Position numbers and translations under genes: made by a program. DNA of 64,000 bases from Sulfurisoma sp. (lineage in GTDB: Bacteria > Pseudomonadota > Gammaproteobacteria > Burkholderiales > Rhodocyclaceae), in NCBI GenBank assembly GCA_030691075.1, contig JAUYFI010000184.1:22861-86860 (forward strand), written 5' to 3'. Shown here piece by piece: positions 51,768 to 61,601 of this stretch (within the stretch, counting starts at the first letter, position 1; each line of letters opens with the position of its first letter). Below the pieces are notes generated by a model, which was not told the origin of the DNA, searched no databases, and worked only from the letters and a program-made list of their open reading frames with translations.

Positions 51768-53320
51768 CGGCTTCTTTCCGCCGCGTTCGGCACAAGAGTC
51801 GGCGTTCGCAGCACGGCGATCAGATCCGCCCGATCCAGACGGCCGACGTAGTGCGGCGGTTCCTGTCCCTTATGCTGGTCGACCAAGCTGTTCTTGTAGT
51901 TCGGCGGCGTGCGCGAAAACGTCGCGGCTCGCCACATTTCGTTGAAGGGTGTGCACGCGCCGATCGGCAGAACGACGGCGATGGCCCAAGCCGTGGGAGG
52001 CGGCGCACGCCAGGATTTCAGCGTCGCCCAGTACCGGATCTGATCGATGAGCAGAATCATCAGGATGACCAGGGCCGGCGTGGATAAGCGTAATGCCGTG
52101 TCGTTCGATGGGCCGTACTGATATAAGGGCAGCGCGGCCAGAATGGCGAACGACAGCCAGAACAATCCGTGCGAATGGCGCAACTGGCGCGCCATCAGGA
52201 GCGCGAGGATGGCAAACTCCATGAGAACGAACGTCAGATATTTCAGCACGAAGCGATCCGCATTCGGGGCCACGTTGGCCGTGGGGGCGCCGGGAATGGC
52301 GGCGATGCCGAGGGTCATCAGTCGCACCGTGAGATAGGTGAGCAGGACGGCGGCAAGAATCTGCACCACCGACAGATTCCACTCTTTGACGGTTCGACCC
52401 TCGGCGAACCAGCGCAGGATGGCAAGTCCGACGAAGGGCAAAATGCCCACAACAGCAAAGGGCGTCCAGATCACCAGCATTGGCAGCAGCAGCGTTACCA
52501 GTGCCGGTAGGCAGCGGTGTCCCCAGTGCCGGTAAAACAGCGCTGTCACCAGCCAGAGCGGTAGCGCGTGGTTGGGGGCCCAGTACATTTGTCCGGTGAG
52601 CGAGGAATAGCTGAATGGCACCCACCATTCGAGACGCAGCGGGAAAACGGGCGTGGTACCGGTGACCAGAACGATGCCAAGATAATCCATGCCACTGAAG
52701 AACACCGGCACCAGCAGCAAGGGACCGAGCAAACTGCCCGCGCGTTGAGGCAGGGGCAGCAGCAGCAGGAACAGGGCGGCGCCCAGCGCTGTCCAGAAAT
52801 AAAGCGCAATGTCCACCACGCCCATTCCGGCAAGTTTGCCCAGCAGTGCGGCGGGCAGGAAAAATCCGATGGCCGAGCGCAGGATATGGTGGTTGCCATC
52901 CACCATGCCGTAGGAAGGCGGCCAATCCGTGAGGGTCAGGTCGCCCAGCACGGTGTCGCGCACCAGCCAGTCGAGGTTGGCCCGAAAAAAGTGCCCGGCG
53001 CCGCCGAGGCTGGTCCAGGCGAAAGCGACCAGGACGATCAGCAGCAGAGCGCCGGCTGACTGCGGCAGGGCCCACGCCATGTCCCGCCGCCGCAGGAATT
53101 GCCACAGGCTTGCCAGCAGCAGGCCGATGGCGATCACCGCGAGTTCGGGGCGCAACCAGCCGCCCAGAAAAATCAGATTGGGCAGTGCGATATAAAGCAG
53201 GGCCGTGGCCGTGAGGCTGTCCGGCGTCAGGCGCGAGTGAGCTTCGTCAATCGAGGGCAGTCGACTTCGCGGTTGGTCTGGCGGATGACCCGGCCCGCGC
53301 CTGCCGATCTTGTCGTCCAT
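51725..53320 (-). CDS. Polytopic membrane protein of the glycan cluster
   Basis: 531 residues, roughly 11-12 hydrophobic segments between residues 35 and 435, and a soluble C-terminal tail. A periplasmic-type loop after the third helix holds DWLVRDTVLGDLTLTDWPPSYG. Architecture fits GT-C glycosyltransferases or O-antigen-related membrane proteins, but no family motif was recognised. 3 bp downstream of another GT-C-like gene. Repeat-like copy 15 is read near its C-terminus (VLRTPTLV). Confidence 0.65.
   Translation of the reverse strand: MDDKIGRRGPGHPPDQPRSRLPSIDEAHSRLTPDSLTATALLYIALPNLIFLGGWLRPELAVIAIGLLLASLWQFLRRRDMAWALPQSAGALLLIVLVAFAWTSLGGAGHFFRANLDWLVRDTVLGDLTLTDWPPSYGMVDGNHHILRSAIGFFLPAALLGKLAGMGVVDIALYFWTALGAALFLLLLPLPQRAGSLLGPLLLVPVFFSGMDYLGIVLVTGTTPVFPLRLEWWVPFSYSSLTGQMYWAPNHALPLWLVTALFYRHWGHRCLPALVTLLLPMLVIWTPFAVVGILPFVGLAILRWFAEGRTVKEWNLSVVQILAAVLLTYLTVRLMTLGIAAIPGAPTANVAPNADRFVLKYLTFVLMEFAILALLMARQLRHSHGLFWLSFAILAALPLYQYGPSNDTALRLSTPALVILMILLIDQIRYWATLKSWRAPPPTAWAIAVVLPIGACTPFNEMWRAATFSRTPPNYKNSLVDQHKGQEPPHYVGRLDRADLIAVLRTPTLVPNAAERSRQGLPVAPPPLKPR
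51794..51818 (+). repeat. Divergent repeat, copy 15
   Basis: AAGAGTCGGCGTTCGCAGCACGGCG. Recognisable order but several changes; inside the C-terminal codons of the membrane protein. Confidence 0.5.
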
Positions 53321-53323
53321 GAA

Positions 53324-54634
53324 TCAGCGGGCAATGCGCGGTAACAGCCAGAGCAGAAGAAGCGGATTGACGATCAACGATTGAATGCTGGACGGCTTGT
53401 ATCCGGAACTCAGCAGCCGGTGGTATTCCAGAAAGTCCTGGACCGGGAAATCGAATATTCGATGCGGCATGACGTAGTAATAGAAATAGTCCTTCGGAAC
53501 CAGCAGCAGCACCAGTAGTCCGAGCGCGATCAGATCGGGTTTTTGCCGTGTCGCCAGAAGAACCATCGGCCCGATGAGCGTTGCGAGATAGTAATCGCCG
53601 GTGACGTGGGGCAATGCGACAAAGGCCCAGGCCAGCAGTGCGAACGAGGTGATGTCATCGTCGGCGGTGCGGATGCGCCAGACGATGAGCATAATGAGCA
53701 ACAGGGCGAACAGCGAATATATTTTCTCGGCAAGATAGGCGGATTCAAGGATGGCGTCGAGGGGAATGCCAATCAGATAGCGCGCAAAGCGGACGAAGTT
53801 GTAAAGCGAAGAACTCCATCCCAGGCCGTGGGTCCAGGTCGTGTACATGAAGTCGTGCCCGCCGAAGCCGTCGAGCCAATGGTTGAGGGTATAGCCGTCG
53901 AGCAGCAGGGCCACCGCGGGCATCGCGATCGCGCAGGACAGCATGGCCGTGATCGCGGCGGCGAGGAAGTAACGAAAGTCGCGGCGGTTGAGGTAGATCG
54001 CGGCAAATACGAGCGGCGTGATACGCAACGCCGCCGCCAGACCGATCAGGATGGCGGCGTCCCAGCGTCTGCCGCGCAGATGAGCGCCGATGGCAAAATT
54101 GAGCAACGCGCAAACGATCAAAGCGAAATTGCCGCGATCAATGGCGAAGTAGATTGGGTAACTGCTGATGCTTATGGCAATTGCCAGCGCAAGTCGAGTC
54201 GTGAACGGTAGTCCGGGCATCACTCCCGGCGAAGACAGCAAGCGGCAGATCGACGCCGAAAATAACGCCATCTGGAAGAGCGAGAAGGCAAGGATCGACA
54301 GCGCTGGCCCCGTCGCCGAGGTCAATAGGCCGGACAATTGATAAAGAAGAATCAACGCGGGGGGGAGTGCGGATGTTTGCCCCTGAGCAGGCTTGAATGC
54401 CTGCATATTGAAATAGTCCATGAAGCGATCCCAAGGATGGAATAGCGGTCCTGGAAAGAACCCATGACCGGTCTCGCATATGCGGCCCTTGAACAAATCG
54501 GGCCCGCTGTAAAGCGCATGAAACATCAAGTTGATTGCGGTAGATGCCAGCATGACACCCAGAGCGAGGGTCAGCAGCCGCAAGGAATCCGTTGTTTCGG
54601 GAGACAACGACCCAGGGGATGGGTACCGAATCAT
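53324..54634 (-). CDS. GT87/DUF2029-type membrane glycosyltransferase
   Basis: 436 residues, about ten membrane helices. YFAIDRGNFALIVCALL followed by GLAAALRITPLVFAAIYL is the DUF2029 (GT87) pattern of polyprenyl-phosphate-sugar-dependent mannosyl/arabinosyl transferases. A C-terminal GDYYLATLIGP motif recurs in its neighbour. Stop/start overlap by 1 bp with the adjacent paralogue. Would act on the periplasmic side of the inner membrane. Confidence 0.75.
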   Translation of the reverse strand: MIRYPSPGSLSPETTDSLRLLTLALGVMLASTAINLMFHALYSGPDLFKGRICETGHGFFPGPLFHPWDRFMDYFNMQAFKPAQGQTSALPPALILLYQLSGLLTSATGPALSILAFSLFQMALFSASICRLLSSPGVMPGLPFTTRLALAIAISISSYPIYFAIDRGNFALIVCALLNFAIGAHLRGRRWDAAILIGLAAALRITPLVFAAIYLNRRDFRYFLAAAITAMLSCAIAMPAVALLLDGYTLNHWLDGFGGHDFMYTTWTHGLGWSSSLYNFVRFARYLIGIPLDAILESAYLAEKIYSLFALLLIMLIVWRIRTADDDITSFALLAWAFVALPHVTGDYYLATLIGPMVLLATRQKPDLIALGLLVLLLVPKDYFYYYVMPHRIFDFPVQDFLEYHRLLSSGYKPSSIQSLIVNPLLLLWLLPRIAR

Positions 54635-56001
54635 TAGGGGTGGCCTGTCTTGAGGGTGGGCGTGCTGGTGTGATCGTCACTTCCGGCATGCTTTGGCCAA
54701 CCCAAGGCCGTGCGATGGAAGACGAACACTAGCGCACTTGTTGCGAGAATCAGAGGGTTGGCGATGGATTGCATGGATACTCCATCAAGGAACAGGTAGT
54801 GCTTGGGAATGAGACAGAGCAGGGCGCCAAAGAGGAGCACGACGCTACTGCTGTTTCGATCGAATCTGGAGGGCAGGAAAAGGAATGGGACAAAAAGAAT
54901 TAGCAGGTAGTAATCGCCGATCGCCGGGGTAAGCAGCACGAAGTCGATGGCAAGGAGTCCATAATAATCGTAGCGGTTGATAAGTGCCTTCCGGAATAGC
55001 CACCAGACCAGCAAGCCCCAGAGGACAAAGATGATCATGCTGGCTTGGTGGATGGCGACCAGTATCCGCAGGTCGATGGCGAAGAACGGCGACTTAAACA
55101 AGTTCAGCAGACTGGAACCGTAAGCAATTCCTGCTGGCCCGAGAATGTAGGCTTCCTGATAGTAACGAAGCGCCGCGAGCATGCGATCAAGGTTGTATCC
55201 ATCGACCAGCCAGGAGTTGAGTGAAACTGCGCCCACAACCACACCCACCGACATGCAAGAGTACGCGAGAAAATAGCGTCCCCAATTATTGCGTTGCCCC
55301 AGTAGGCTCAGGCCGAACAGGGCCGGGGTGAACTTGAGACCGGTGGCCATGGCCAACAACATCGCCCCAAGCACGCGCGATCCGCCTAGCTCTATCAGAT
55401 ACACCGCCACGCCAATGCAGGCTACCGTCACTCCGGCAAGATTGCCCCTCTGAATAGTGAATAGCACGGGATAGGAAACAAGAACCGCAACCAGAAAAAG
55501 GACTCGATCCGGGCGTTTCGCCGACTGCTGACTTCTGTTCAATACCCACAGTAATGTCGAGAGCCATGCAATTTGGATCAGCACAGAAACTGCGGCGGCG
55601 AATCCGATGGCGGCGATCACCTTGGCACTTATGAACAACGCGAGGAAATAAGGCGGTGTCAGGTGCCACAGCCCCATGTTGTCATACTCGTTCCCGTCGT
55701 TCCATGTGGCGACGAGGCCAAACCAGTCGATGGTCTTGAGAAAATCGGCGAACAGATCTTCGGCTGTGAAAAGAAAGCTTGTGTAAGGACGTTTATGTCC
55801 AGCAACAGCCATGATGGTGTTGAATGTGGCATTCAGCGTTGTTCCGAGAATGATAAAGATTGCGGAATAACGCAGCGGAGCTTCGCCGTGGCAACGGCGT
55901 GGTAACTCGGTGGTTTGGGTCAGGGGTGCTGGCGGGGGTGGCGTAATGCCGCCGGGGACTCGGGACGGAAGCCTTCTCGGCGCGGGTTTCCGGGCGTTCA
56001 T
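54634..56001 (-). CDS. GT87/DUF2029-type membrane glycosyltransferase, paralogue
   Basis: 455 residues. Start ATG 56001 overlaps the methyltransferase stop (ATGA). About ten helices; VLFTIQRGNLAGVTVACIGVAVYL, GLKFTPALFGLSLL and GDYYLLILFVPFLFL parallel the gene at 53324, so the two are tandem paralogues. Composition here is visibly less GC-rich than in the core genes, hinting at transfer. Confidence 0.72.
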   Translation of the reverse strand: MNARKPAPRRLPSRVPGGITPPPPAPLTQTTELPRRCHGEAPLRYSAIFIILGTTLNATFNTIMAVAGHKRPYTSFLFTAEDLFADFLKTIDWFGLVATWNDGNEYDNMGLWHLTPPYFLALFISAKVIAAIGFAAAVSVLIQIAWLSTLLWVLNRSQQSAKRPDRVLFLVAVLVSYPVLFTIQRGNLAGVTVACIGVAVYLIELGGSRVLGAMLLAMATGLKFTPALFGLSLLGQRNNWGRYFLAYSCMSVGVVVGAVSLNSWLVDGYNLDRMLAALRYYQEAYILGPAGIAYGSSLLNLFKSPFFAIDLRILVAIHQASMIIFVLWGLLVWWLFRKALINRYDYYGLLAIDFVLLTPAIGDYYLLILFVPFLFLPSRFDRNSSSVVLLFGALLCLIPKHYLFLDGVSMQSIANPLILATSALVFVFHRTALGWPKHAGSDDHTSTPTLKTGHP

Positions 56002-56729
56002 GATGGCGACAGGATTGCGATCACCGAGACGCCAAATGGCGCAAACCATCGCCGGGCCACAAAAGCTTCCAACATGAAAACGCGACGGAGGATGCCATTG
56101 ATTAGTGGCCCAGGCATGGCGGTATCATCGTTGCCGCTGCCGGGAAGAAGTCGGCTGTAGAGTCGACGCACCACGGCCAGCGGGAACAGCAGCGTGTTGA
56201 AGTAGCCGATGCGAGTCGGGACCAAACCCGCAGTTCGTGCCAGTTGAGCCAACTGACGGGACGTGTAGCGGCGAAAATGATGATGATGAGTGTCGTGGGA
56301 TGAATACAGCCACTGATAGGCTGGCGTCGTCACCAATATTCGCCCACCGGGGGCGAGTAGGCGTCTTATCGTTTCCAGCGATGCACCATCGTCCTTGACG
56401 TGTTCAAGCACGTCGAGGACGCAGATTAGATCGAAGCGCCGGTCATCAAATGGGATCCGGTCTGGTAACGATCCATCGCGAACATCGATACCCGTGGTTT
56501 TCTTCACCTGCTGCAGGGAAAAGGCATCGTTCTCCATGGCGCATACGGTGCCAAAGCGCGCAAGCATTGGCAAATTGGCGCCGGTGCCGCAGCCGATTTC
56601 GAGAATCGTCGCGTTGGGCGACGGCAAGGCCAGCGTTTCGATGACCTGCGCCAAAATCTCGCGGCGCGCGGCAAACCACCAATGCTGGTGCTGCGTCGCA
56701 GCCATTCGCCTATAGATCGCGGGATCCAT
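55998..56729 (-). CDS. Class I SAM-dependent methyltransferase
   Basis: 243 residues from ATG 56729 (WWFAARREIL near the start is typical). SAM motif I ILEIGCGTGANLPML, motif II CVLDVLEHVKDD, motif III LLAPGGRILVTTPAYQWL, then FRRYTSRQLAQL. Similar methyltransferases occur with GT2/GtrA genes in glycan clusters. Target unknown. Overlaps the GT2 gene by 20 bp. Confidence 0.85.
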   Translation of the reverse strand: MDPAIYRRMAATQHQHWWFAARREILAQVIETLALPSPNATILEIGCGTGANLPMLARFGTVCAMENDAFSLQQVKKTTGIDVRDGSLPDRIPFDDRRFDLICVLDVLEHVKDDGASLETIRRLLAPGGRILVTTPAYQWLYSSHDTHHHHFRRYTSRQLAQLARTAGLVPTRIGYFNTLLFPLAVVRRLYSRLLPGSGNDDTAMPGPLINGILRRVFMLEAFVARRWFAPFGVSVIAILSPS

Positions 56730-57681
56730 TCTGGTTGTTCTCGAATAGCTGGCGTACGACATAAATGGGTCGTTGCTTGGATTCTGCGTAGATCCTGCCC
56801 ACGTACTCGCCAATAATACCCAACCCGATCAGTTGGACTCCACCGAGAAACAGAACGATGGTGATCAGGGACGCATAGCCGGGAACATCGATGCCGAGCA
56901 CCAGCGTGCGGCCGACAATGAATGCTGCATAGGTAAAAGACAGCAGTGCGACTACTAGGCCAATGTAGCTGAGTACCCGCAAGGGCGCGGAACTGAAAGC
57001 CGTGATGCCCTCGATGGCCAGGTTCCACAGTGTCCAACCGTTGAGCGTGCTCTTGCCCGCGACACGTGGTGGCCGCACATAGTCGACTTCCACTGTGCGG
57101 AATCCAATCCACGCGAAAAGCCCCTTCATGAACCGCCTTCTCTCGGGCAAGCGTCGCAGCGCCTCGACCACCCGGCGATCCATCAGGCGGAAATCGCCCA
57201 CATTCTCGGGCAATGCAACTTCCGCGATGCGATTGTGCAGTTTGTAGAACAAGCCGGAACTGACCCGCTTGGACCAGGAGTCGGCGCTGCGGTCGCTGCG
57301 TCGGCCCAACACAACTTCGGCGCCTTCGCGCCATTTTTGGACGAAGACGGGAATCTGTTCGGGCGGATCCTGTAGGTCGGTATCCATCGGGATCACGGCG
57401 TCGCCGTGAGCGAAGTCGAGACCGGCGGTGAGGGCAGCTTCCTTGCCAAAATTTCGGGACAGATCCAGTACTCGGATTCTTGGCTCGATCTGGCGCGCGT
57501 CGAGCAGCAATTGCAGTGTGTTGTCACTGCTTCCGTCATTGACGCAGACAATCTCAAATTCGGTGTCAAGTGTTCTCAGTTGTGGCAATAGTACTGCAAA
57601 GAACTTCGCCACCGCCTGTTGCTCATTGAAAAATGGACAGACAACCGAAATCAGGGGGCTTTTCTCTTCGTCTCCCATCAA
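56710..57681 (-). CDS. GtrB-like polyprenyl-phosphate glycosyltransferase (GT2)
   Basis: 323 residues. GT2 domain ISVVCPFFNEQQAV, DGSSDNT, MDTDLQDPPEQIP, then two C-terminal membrane helices (LRVLSYIGLVVALLSF, FLGGVQLIGLGIIGEYVGRIY). Moves a sugar from UDP-sugar to polyprenyl phosphate, as GtrB/DPM1. A GtrA gene lies 17 bp upstream on the same strand, giving the usual GtrA-GtrB pair that feeds lipid-linked sugars to the GT-C enzymes here. Confidence 0.9.
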   Translation of the reverse strand: MMGDEEKSPLISVVCPFFNEQQAVAKFFAVLLPQLRTLDTEFEIVCVNDGSSDNTLQLLLDARQIEPRIRVLDLSRNFGKEAALTAGLDFAHGDAVIPMDTDLQDPPEQIPVFVQKWREGAEVVLGRRSDRSADSWSKRVSSGLFYKLHNRIAEVALPENVGDFRLMDRRVVEALRRLPERRRFMKGLFAWIGFRTVEVDYVRPPRVAGKSTLNGWTLWNLAIEGITAFSSAPLRVLSYIGLVVALLSFTYAAFIVGRTLVLGIDVPGYASLITIVLFLGGVQLIGLGIIGEYVGRIYAESKQRPIYVVRQLFENNQNGSRDL

Positions 57682-57698
57682 AGTTCCCCTCCTTTGTA

Positions 57699-58079
57699 TC
57701 AGTGATGCATGCGGAAGGTGAAGCGTCGATGCAGCAAATAACTGCCGACAGTCGACAAGGCAATGACAATTGCCTGGCTGATCAGGGGTGCGATGCCGAC
57801 GACTTCAACCAGCAGTGTCATGGCAAGCAAGCCGAAGGCCAGGGTTGCGGCGGTGGCCGCGTTGAACCGCAGGAAAGCCGGGATGATTCGGCCCCGGTCG
57901 CGAAAAACGATGTAGCGGTGTGCAAGAAAGGAATGCGTCACCGACAGCAGATGAGAGATGGCGGCAATCACGAGGTAGTGCATGGACTGATGGATCCATA
58001 CGTATAGCAGCGCGAAAACGCCATAACCGAAAGCCGTATTGTATGCACCGATGAGCAGAAAGCGTGCTTTTTCGCTCAC
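57699..58079 (-). CDS. GtrA-family flippase
   Basis: 126 residues, four membrane helices (FLLIGAYNTAFGYGVFALLYVWI ... GSYLLHRRFTFR). The FLIxGxxN...RRFTF frame is the GtrA signature. Proposed to flip polyprenyl-phosphate-sugar across the inner membrane. Overlaps the HAD fragment by 4 bp. Confidence 0.88.
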   Translation of the reverse strand: MSEKARFLLIGAYNTAFGYGVFALLYVWIHQSMHYLVIAAISHLLSVTHSFLAHRYIVFRDRGRIIPAFLRFNAATAATLAFGLLAMTLLVEVVGIAPLISQAIVIALSTVGSYLLHRRFTFRMHH

Positions 58080-58420
58080 GCTATCGTGCCAAGGCTGGCG
58101 ATTTCCTCGGGTCGATTCAAGTGCCGCGTGGCGGCAAATTTTAGCGCCGCGCCGATACCGGGGTAGACCATGGTTTCCCGATAGCCGTCGGTGTCGTAAT
58201 GTGTCTTGAAGGCATTAACCAGAGATTCGATCCGTTCTGCATTGTCGATACCGGTAACTCGTTGCAATGTATCCCGCAGGGGTGGGCCGATCAGCGATTT
58301 GTCCAGCGGAATAATTGGGGTGATGCCGCATTTCATGAGAGCAGCGCTCATTGAGGCAAGCATGCTGGGTGCGGAGTCAATCGGGGTGTCATCGAGATCG
58401 AAAAGCAGATGTATCGGCAT
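58076..58420 (-). CDS. HAD-like hydrolase, short, probably truncated
   Basis: 114 residues. Starts LLFDLDDTPIDSAPSM: HAD motif I with D8 and D10, changed from DGT to DDT. A helical cap follows (PPLRDTLQRVTG). The sequence stops at MVYPGIGAALKFAATRHLNRPEEIASLGTIA, where HAD motifs II-IV should follow; full enzymes are about 210-220 residues. Likely a 3'-truncated or internally deleted phosphoglycolate-phosphatase relative. It still overlaps gtrA by ATGA, so it may be expressed. Confidence 0.65.
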   Translation of the reverse strand: MPIHLLFDLDDTPIDSAPSMLASMSAALMKCGITPIIPLDKSLIGPPLRDTLQRVTGIDNAERIESLVNAFKTHYDTDGYRETMVYPGIGAALKFAATRHLNRPEEIASLGTIA

Positions 58421-58426
58421 GACTCA

Positions 58427-59515
58427 TCAGAGCCCGCGTTCGTAAATCAGGTCGCGCAGTGTTCCGTTGCGTGCATACGGGCTGTCGATGTCGTCGATCA
58501 TCAGTGGTCTCTCGGCTTGTACCGGATTGACGAGTAGCTGACCGTTGAGGATTTCGCGGCAGGAGAGTTGGCCCTTGAGCAGCGGGATAGCCAGATAGAA
58601 GTCGCGGTTGAGGTTACGGTGGTGAATCTCATAACCGGGGTGGAGGTCGCGTTTGGCATATACGCCCCGCACCAGGGCGTCGAGGTATTCCACCTCCTTG
58701 CGCTTGGGTATGCGCTTGGTTGTTGCCTCGCCGCCGCACATTTCGACGGCCTTGTGATAGGCCTTGAACCAGGCATCGATCTGGTGGGGTAGCGAGCAGT
58801 AGGGCGATACTGGAATGCCGTCGTCTTCGATATCGATATGCCGTTCCCAGGTACGGGCGCCCTTGGCATGGGAGAGCAGCATCGATGAGTGCCAGTCGGT
58901 GTATTCGTGCGTGGAAAACCCGATGACGTTGTCCGGATAGCGCTTGTGCAGGTAGTCGATCTGGTTTAGTTCGAGTTCGCCGTCCTCGCTCGGGTAAATC
59001 GAAACGCAATGGTTGATCGCGAGTGGAATGTTGCGGTTGGCGAAGAATTTGACGAGGTCGTCCAGGTCCTTGAGTGACGAACCGCCGGTGGATACGATTA
59101 CGGGGCGCTTGGTCAGTGCGATGCGCTCAATCAGGAACCAGTCGTTGAGGTCGGAACTGGCGATTTTTATGATCGGCAGGTCAAGTTCCTCGCAGAAGTC
59201 TACCGATGCCTCGTCGAAAGGCGTCGCCATGGGGATGCAGGCTTGCTCCTTGATGCGCATCGCTAGTACCCGCAGATCCGCTTTCGAAAGCCGGGTCGCC
59301 TCTGTCTTGCTTATGTAGCGGGTTCTCTGCGTACCCTTGAAATCGGCATGAACGAAACTGTCGACATCGCGGAACTGCAGCTTGATGGCGGCGCGCACGT
59401 TATTGAACTTCACGACCTGGGCAAAGTCGTTGATGATCTTCAGGCCCCGGTCGAGTCGCCCCCAGTGGTTATTGGCAAGTTCCAAAACGAAGAGGTTTTC
59501 GAAGATTGGGTTCAT
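58427..59515 (-). CDS. NeuB-family sialic-acid-type synthase
   Basis: 362 residues. ELANNHWGRLDRGLKIINDF, KLQFRD, MATPFDEASVDF, IIKIASSDLNDWFLIE, STGGSSLKDLDDLV, NHCVSIYPS and GFSTHE are the NeuB/SpsE barrel motifs. Condenses PEP with an acylated amino-hexose to a nonulosonic acid. The C-terminal antifreeze-like (SAF) part looks divergent (YAKRDLHPGYEIHHRNL). Specific sugar unknown; no CMP-transferase is in the window. Confidence 0.85.
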   Translation of the reverse strand: MNPIFENLFVLELANNHWGRLDRGLKIINDFAQVVKFNNVRAAIKLQFRDVDSFVHADFKGTQRTRYISKTEATRLSKADLRVLAMRIKEQACIPMATPFDEASVDFCEELDLPIIKIASSDLNDWFLIERIALTKRPVIVSTGGSSLKDLDDLVKFFANRNIPLAINHCVSIYPSEDGELELNQIDYLHKRYPDNVIGFSTHEYTDWHSSMLLSHAKGARTWERHIDIEDDGIPVSPYCSLPHQIDAWFKAYHKAVEMCGGEATTKRIPKRKEVEYLDALVRGVYAKRDLHPGYEIHHRNLNRDFYLAIPLLKGQLSCREILNGQLLVNPVQAERPLMIDDIDSPYARNGTLRDLIYERGL

Positions 59516-59568
59516 TGGTATGTTGTTGGTGGTTTGGTTGCACGGGCAGGCAGAAAGATAACGGCTGT

Positions 59569-60510
59569 CTATTCGAAATTGACCCGCTCTTTTTCGATCA
59601 CCAGCGGTCGTTTCATGACTTGAGTGTGTATGGCGGCTACATATTCGCCGATAATCCCTATGAAGAACAGCTGAACCGAGGCAAAGAAGAACAGACTAAT
59701 CAGAATGGGAGCAGTGCCAAGGGTGAACAGATCCCAGAACGCCAGCTTGAGGACGAGGTAGGTCAGCGAAACCAGCAGACTGAGGATCGATAGCGCGAAC
59801 CCGGCCATGGTCGCCAATCGCACCGGTAGCTTGGAATGACTGGTGATGCCCAGCATCGCCATGTCATAAAGAGCGTAGAAGTTATTTTTTGTGACACCGC
59901 GAACTCGCCGTGGCTGCTCGAAAGGAATGGCGGCATATTCGAAACCCAATTCGGCAATCAGGCCGCGAAAGTAGGGATAAGGGTCATCGATTTTTCGGAT
60001 GATCTCGATCACCGACCGGTCGTAAAGGCCGAAGCCGGTGAAGTTGGGAATCAGTTTGATGTCGGATATCCGGCCGAGAGTCTGGTAATAGAGCCTTCGG
60101 GCCAGGGCCAGGACAAAGGTATCTTTCGACGTTGGCTTGACCCCAGCTACCACCCTGTAGCCGGCCTCCCACCGGGCGATAAATTCCGGGATGAGTTCGG
60201 GCGGATCCTGAAGATCGGATGCCATGGCGATAATCGCATCTCCGTTTGCCTGCAGGACTCCGTGCAGCGGGGAGCGGATATGGCCAAAGTTTCGCGCATT
60301 GACAATCAGCTTGACGCGGGGATCGCTAACAGCCAAGGCCTTGACTATTTCCACAGTCCGGTCAGTCGAGGCGTTGTCGATGAAGATGTGCTCGTACTGG
60401 TAGCCGGGCAGTTGTTCAAACTGGGCGCGGATGCGGCGGTAGAGTTCCTCGACGTTTTCTTCTTCATTGAAGCAGCCGGTAACAACGCTGATTAGTTTCA
60501 TGTCATTCAA
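59569..60510 (-). CDS. Glycosyltransferase family 2 with membrane tail
   Basis: 313 residues; ATG 60510 overlaps the FkbM gene by 4 bp. GT2 core LISVVTGCFNEEENV, DNASTDRT, MASDLQDPPELIP, then two C-terminal helices and IIGEYVAAIHTQ. Paralogous in layout to the GtrB-like gene at 56710; likely also makes a polyprenyl-phosphate sugar. Confidence 0.88.
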   Translation of the reverse strand: MNDMKLISVVTGCFNEEENVEELYRRIRAQFEQLPGYQYEHIFIDNASTDRTVEIVKALAVSDPRVKLIVNARNFGHIRSPLHGVLQANGDAIIAMASDLQDPPELIPEFIARWEAGYRVVAGVKPTSKDTFVLALARRLYYQTLGRISDIKLIPNFTGFGLYDRSVIEIIRKIDDPYPYFRGLIAELGFEYAAIPFEQPRRVRGVTKNNFYALYDMAMLGITSHSKLPVRLATMAGFALSILSLLVSLTYLVLKLAFWDLFTLGTAPILISLFFFASVQLFFIGIIGEYVAAIHTQVMKRPLVIEKERVNFE

Positions 60511-61601
60511 TAAGCGTAGAAAACGCCGTCAAAGGTGTTATGGGCGTGTATGCGAAAGGCAATTCTGTAATCGAGATCCAGTTGCTGGATGAATCGGGGT
60601 ATTCGCCACACGTCATCCCAGCGGTGGTAACCGGCGACGGCCAGACGAGGGCGGTCTCGCCGCAAACACTGCGCCGCACCGGCGAGTGCCTCCATTTCGT
60701 GACCTTCGACATCGAGCTTGAGGTAGTCGATCGACGTTGCAGGCAGGCAGTCGTCGAGACGGGCAACCTGGACGAGGCCTTCCCCTTCTCCGCAAATCGC
60801 GCTGGCCTCACCCTGCCCGACAGAATATCGCAGGTGCCGGGTTTCGCTGGAGAGGCCGCAAGGAAAACATGTCACCGGGAATGAGAGCGTTCTGGCCGTG
60901 TCGGCGAGTCTCGCAAAGTTCTCGGGATCCGGCTCGAACGCGACTGCGTTGGCAAGTTTCAGGTGGCTGGCGGCCTGCCGCAATGTGTCGCCGTCATAGG
61001 CGCCGCCATCCACCAGGGTTCCCGTACCGTCCATGCCATCGGTCATGAAGCTCGGGAAGTACTGGGGTCCGGTGTCGGGTTGTGGAACCGCATCGGGGTC
61101 GGCGCCGAGTCGGAAGGCGATAGTTGCGGAAAGCTGTTGCCTGCTTCGATTATCGGCCATCGAGTCAATGGCAGCTTCGATGGCTTGATGATGATGGGCG
61201 TAATTGCCCCTGTCGGTCAGCCAGTAACGCCAACCCATGGCCTTGGCTACGATTTCAAAATACTGTGGTGGCGCCAGCGAGGTGCGCACTCCCGCCTTAG
61301 CGGTCACGGCAACCAGCGCGGCGAAATCAGAATGGGCCTCGCGGTTGAAGACGCCAATCCACATGGGCAATTGTCGCAGGCGCTCGTCGAGCGATGCCAG
61401 GGCGACTAGGGGGATGCCATCGCAGTTGTCGGAATGCGGTGCGGTGACCACCATCGCCGCGACGCGAATGCCGGCCGGTTGCAGCGCGCGTGCCAAGGTA
61501 CGCGCGAAGGTACCGGCGCCAAAAATGGTGATGCCATTTTCCTGCGCCTTGGCTAGAACCGCATCGGTTGGTTGACCGTCAACTGCCAGATCAATGCTCA
61601 A
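60507..61601 (-). CDS. FkbM-family methyltransferase with N-terminal nucleotide-binding-like domain
   Basis: 364 residues with a TTG start (61599-61601). N-terminal Rossmann-like region (about 20-120, ITIFGAGTFARTLARAL), then the FkbM domain (about 195-350: LVDGGAYDGDTLRQ, FEPDPENFARL, YLKLDVEGHEMEAL). FkbM enzymes O-methylate sugars or lipids with SAM. The TTG overlaps the 3' end of the TPP-enzyme gene by 11 bp, which supports this start. The AGGAG-like GGGGAGC lies just upstream. Confidence 0.82.
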   Translation of the reverse strand: MSIDLAVDGQPTDAVLAKAQENGITIFGAGTFARTLARALQPAGIRVAAMVVTAPHSDNCDGIPLVALASLDERLRQLPMWIGVFNREAHSDFAALVAVTAKAGVRTSLAPPQYFEIVAKAMGWRYWLTDRGNYAHHHQAIEAAIDSMADNRSRQQLSATIAFRLGADPDAVPQPDTGPQYFPSFMTDGMDGTGTLVDGGAYDGDTLRQAASHLKLANAVAFEPDPENFARLADTARTLSFPVTCFPCGLSSETRHLRYSVGQGEASAICGEGEGLVQVARLDDCLPATSIDYLKLDVEGHEMEALAGAAQCLRRDRPRLAVAGYHRWDDVWRIPRFIQQLDLDYRIAFRIHAHNTFDGVFYAY